Shown here: piece after piece, positions 61,840-64,000 of the stretch
Position numbering within the stretch: the stretch's first letter is position 1
How the letters are laid out: each line of letters begins with the position of its first letter
NCBI GenBank assembly: GCA_947095535.1
Contig: OX352772.1
Span: forward strand, 102,130,641-102,194,640
Direction: 5' to 3'
Length of the DNA stretch: 64,000 bases
Origin: Poecilobothrus nobilitatus
Taxonomy: Eukaryota; Arthropoda; Insecta; Diptera; Dolichopodidae
Translations under genes and position numbers: made by a program
The notes under the pieces: model-generated
What the model was told of the DNA's origin: nothing
Seen by the model: the letters and a program-made list of their open reading frames with translations, nothing else
Databases searched by the model: none

Positions 61840-63490
61840 CTAAAATTTAAATTTGAAATTTTCAATAGTAATATTTTGTGAGCAACGCAGTCAAATGCCT
61901 TCTGCAAATCGAGAAATACGCACCAGTTAGGGCCAGATAAGCAGCTGTCGTATTTGACCCTTTTTCAAATCCATATTGCTCTTTACTTAGAATTTTATTA
62001 TTTATTAAGAATACATTCAATTTATTCTTAATATTAATTATTATATTTCAAAAATTTTAGAAAATGAAGGAAGAATAGATATTGGACGATAATTAGAACA
62101 ATCTGTACTATTCCCTTTTTTAAAGATGGGAATGACTGGCAATTTTGAATTTACTTGGGAAAATATATGATTCGAAGAAATATATGCTCGTTTATATATT
62201 TTACTATCATTGGAACTAAGTAAATAGAAAATTTTTTTATAAATTTAGTAGAGATGTTATCAAATCCATTAGCTGCAGTTATATTTAGAGCATTTATAGC
62301 AGTGCCAACTTTTTCACAGTTCGTGGGAATTACATTAAAATTTGTAAAAATATTGCATCGAAATTTATTTATATATTCAACATCAATACTTTCAGTAGGA
62401 ATTTCTATTTCGCTAGTTATATTAACAAAGTACGAATTTAGACATTCAACGATATCTTTTTCCTGATTAAGTTTTTTATCATTTTGACATTATACTTTTA
62501 TTTGGTTTTCTGGAATTTTGTTTGTATTATATATAATTTTTTTATATAAATTCCATAGTTTTTTACTATCACCTGAACTTCGGAAAATTTCATTGGAGTA
62601 ATATTTCTTTTTTGCCTCGGTTATTAATTTTTTTACTCTATCTCTATACTTGAAAAGAATCCCTAATTTTCATTTCTTTTAAGATATCTGTAGTCATCCA
62701 GTTATTTTTCTTTTTCCTATTTTTTGCACGTATCATTTGTATTGTTTTTAATAAGTAAACTAAGAGCTTCTAATGTTTCGTCAAATTCGTTAAATGAGTT
62801 GAGATTAGTCCAAATACTATTATTAGACATATTGTTACAATTTAGGGCTCTTTTAAATTGCGGAATACTTTCTGTTACCGAGTTTTGTTCTATATTGCTG
62901 AACATCATTGGTGGTCAGAAAGACAAGTGTCTAATATATGTATATGATATTTATTTGTCAGTTATAAAATGGTCAATTATTTTTTTGGTTTGGGAACCAA
63001 ACCGAGTAGCGAAATATTCCGAAATTTTGTTACAGATTAAGAAACCATTTCTCATTAACATATTAGAATATGTTTTAAATACAGTATTACTTGTGTTTAA
63101 TAAAATTATATTTATGTCTCCTACAATTATTGATCTCCTATACTTATAAGTTAATCCATCGATTTTTTCTATAAGAGAATCTATACCAGTTTCATGAGCT
63201 CTATATAAATGCCTGATATATTAAATATTCTGTTTTAAAAGCCTAACTCCTAAGATATTACTTTTTTTTATTCTTCGCAAAATAAAAGGTAACTACTAAT
63301 TTCTTCTTTGACATAAATAGCTACTCCTCCATAAGGTTGGTTTCTCTTAGAAAAATATGGTTTATAATCTTGTATACTAAAAAACTTGTTTTCTGACGCA
63401 AGAAGCCATATTTCTGCCAAGATAATTATATGAATATCACATCCAAAACTCTCAATTAAATTCTCAACTTCATATAATTTTTTTTCTTAA
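61840..63490 (-). pseudogene. Non-LTR retrotransposon EN-RT relic (CR1/jockey type)
   Basis: Read on the minus strand: endonuclease coding from ~63470 (FGCDIHIIILAEIWLLASEN; SKRNQPYGGVAIYVKEE), the later EN region near 63130-62950 with frame changes, a linker (NNWMTTDILKEMKI; AKKKYYSNEIFRSSGDSKKL; WNLYKKI, 62700-62540), then RT motifs (GNSTDCSNYRPISILPSFS near 62100; WCVFLDLQKAFDCVAHKI near 61900). The order EN, linker, RT and the motif wording fit CR1/jockey-type ORF2. The catalytic ADD region and the 3' end are absent. Different from the element in the tandem units. Confidence 0.7.
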
Positions 63491-64000
63491 GCTGTGTATA
63501 TATAAATAAACGATATTAAAATTGTTTTTATAATTTTATTTAGATTTCTTATCAAGATTTAAATAGTACTTACTTTACTCTACTCTACTATAGTACTCTA
63601 CTTTTAAGTTATTTTCAAAATTTACTCTTCCATTGCGAGCATTTTGTGTCTAATAGTTTATAAAAATTTTATTATATGTTCATATGTAATTGACTGAAGA
63701 TAAAGTTGAATAAAAACAAAAAATAAATAAGCTTTTTTCATCTGTTGCGATCGTATTGATAAAAATGACCAGTATTCACGAATTGTTTGACAAATAGATT
63801 GACAAAAAATAATATAATTAGTTTAGTTTTTATAATTATACATAACAGTACAGTGATAATAATAATAAAAAAAAAATTAAAATTGAAATCTAAGTGAATA
63901 ATTTGGTAAAGTAAAATTAATTTAGCAAAGTAAATATTATATGAATTAAATTTTTTGTAGGATTTAAAGGCAAAAAATAGTTGGAAAAATATATGAATAT
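63491..64000. other. AT-rich terminal stretch
   Basis: A TACTCTACTCTACTATAGTACTC-like short repeat lies near 63574-63600. No coding recognised. Confidence 0.4.

Noticed and set aside
62724..63149. 141-codon plus frame
   Set aside because: Antisense to the non-LTR EN-linker coding on the minus strand.
1..64000. tRNA, rRNA, CRISPR arrays and bacterial-type operons
   Set aside because: None seen; the window is insect-like nuclear DNA composed of transposons.

Overview
This is AT-rich eukaryotic nuclear DNA, almost certainly from an insect (perhaps a fly). It is built nearly entirely of transposons: Polintons, a BEL/Pao LTR element, I-clade and CR1/jockey-like non-LTR elements, PIF/Harbinger fragments, Ty3/gypsy and an errantivirus-like env relic. 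I see no convincing single-copy host gene, tRNA or rRNA.

Layout. (1) 1-2760: a decayed Polinton fragment with penton-like, virion-protein and packaging-ATPase remnants on the minus strand, and two small plus-strand accessory genes. (2) 2760-3815: non-coding, with an 80-bp direct repeat. (3) 3815-52719: a tandem array with a period of about 16 kb. A partial unit (3815-5098) is followed by unit 1 (5099-36677) and unit 2 (36678-52719). Each full unit carries a PIF/Harbinger transposase fragment, a plus-strand I-clade element, and a minus-strand BEL/Pao gag-pol that is interrupted in its RT by a minus-strand CR1/jockey-like element. (4) Inside unit 1, within that non-LTR element, sits a nearly complete 15,652-bp Polinton (15948-31599). 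It has ~650-bp terminal inverted repeats starting AG and ending CT, and a 6-bp target duplication (TGCACT). The matching site in unit 2 is empty (46796-46801), so the Polinton arrived after the tandem duplication. (5) 52720-64000: scattered fragments - a Harbinger exon, an unidentified transposon-like gene, a non-LTR ORF1, an env relic, Ty3/gypsy RNase H-integrase, and a non-LTR EN-RT.

The Polinton has two gene clusters. The minus strand carries the packaging ATPase, a conserved 324-aa protein, a coiled-coil fibre-like protein, a Cys/His-rich protein and a PPP1R15/GADD34-like protein. The plus strand carries a phospholipase-A2-domain minor virion protein, an adenain-like protease, penton, a 59-aa protein, the major capsid protein (frameshifted) and an accessory protein. 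Protein-primed DNA polymerase B occupies the right end. Three genes of unknown function lie at the left end, one predicted to be secreted. No integrase gene is visible.

The most interesting observations are these. A GADD34/PPP1R15-type PP1-recruiting protein is present in both Polintons, whose ATPases are very different, suggesting a conserved means of countering eIF2-alpha phosphorylation. A canonical -1 slippery heptamer lies exactly where the PLA2 protein frame ends and the start-less protease frame begins. An otherwise well-preserved Polinton with textbook ends lacks an integrase gene.
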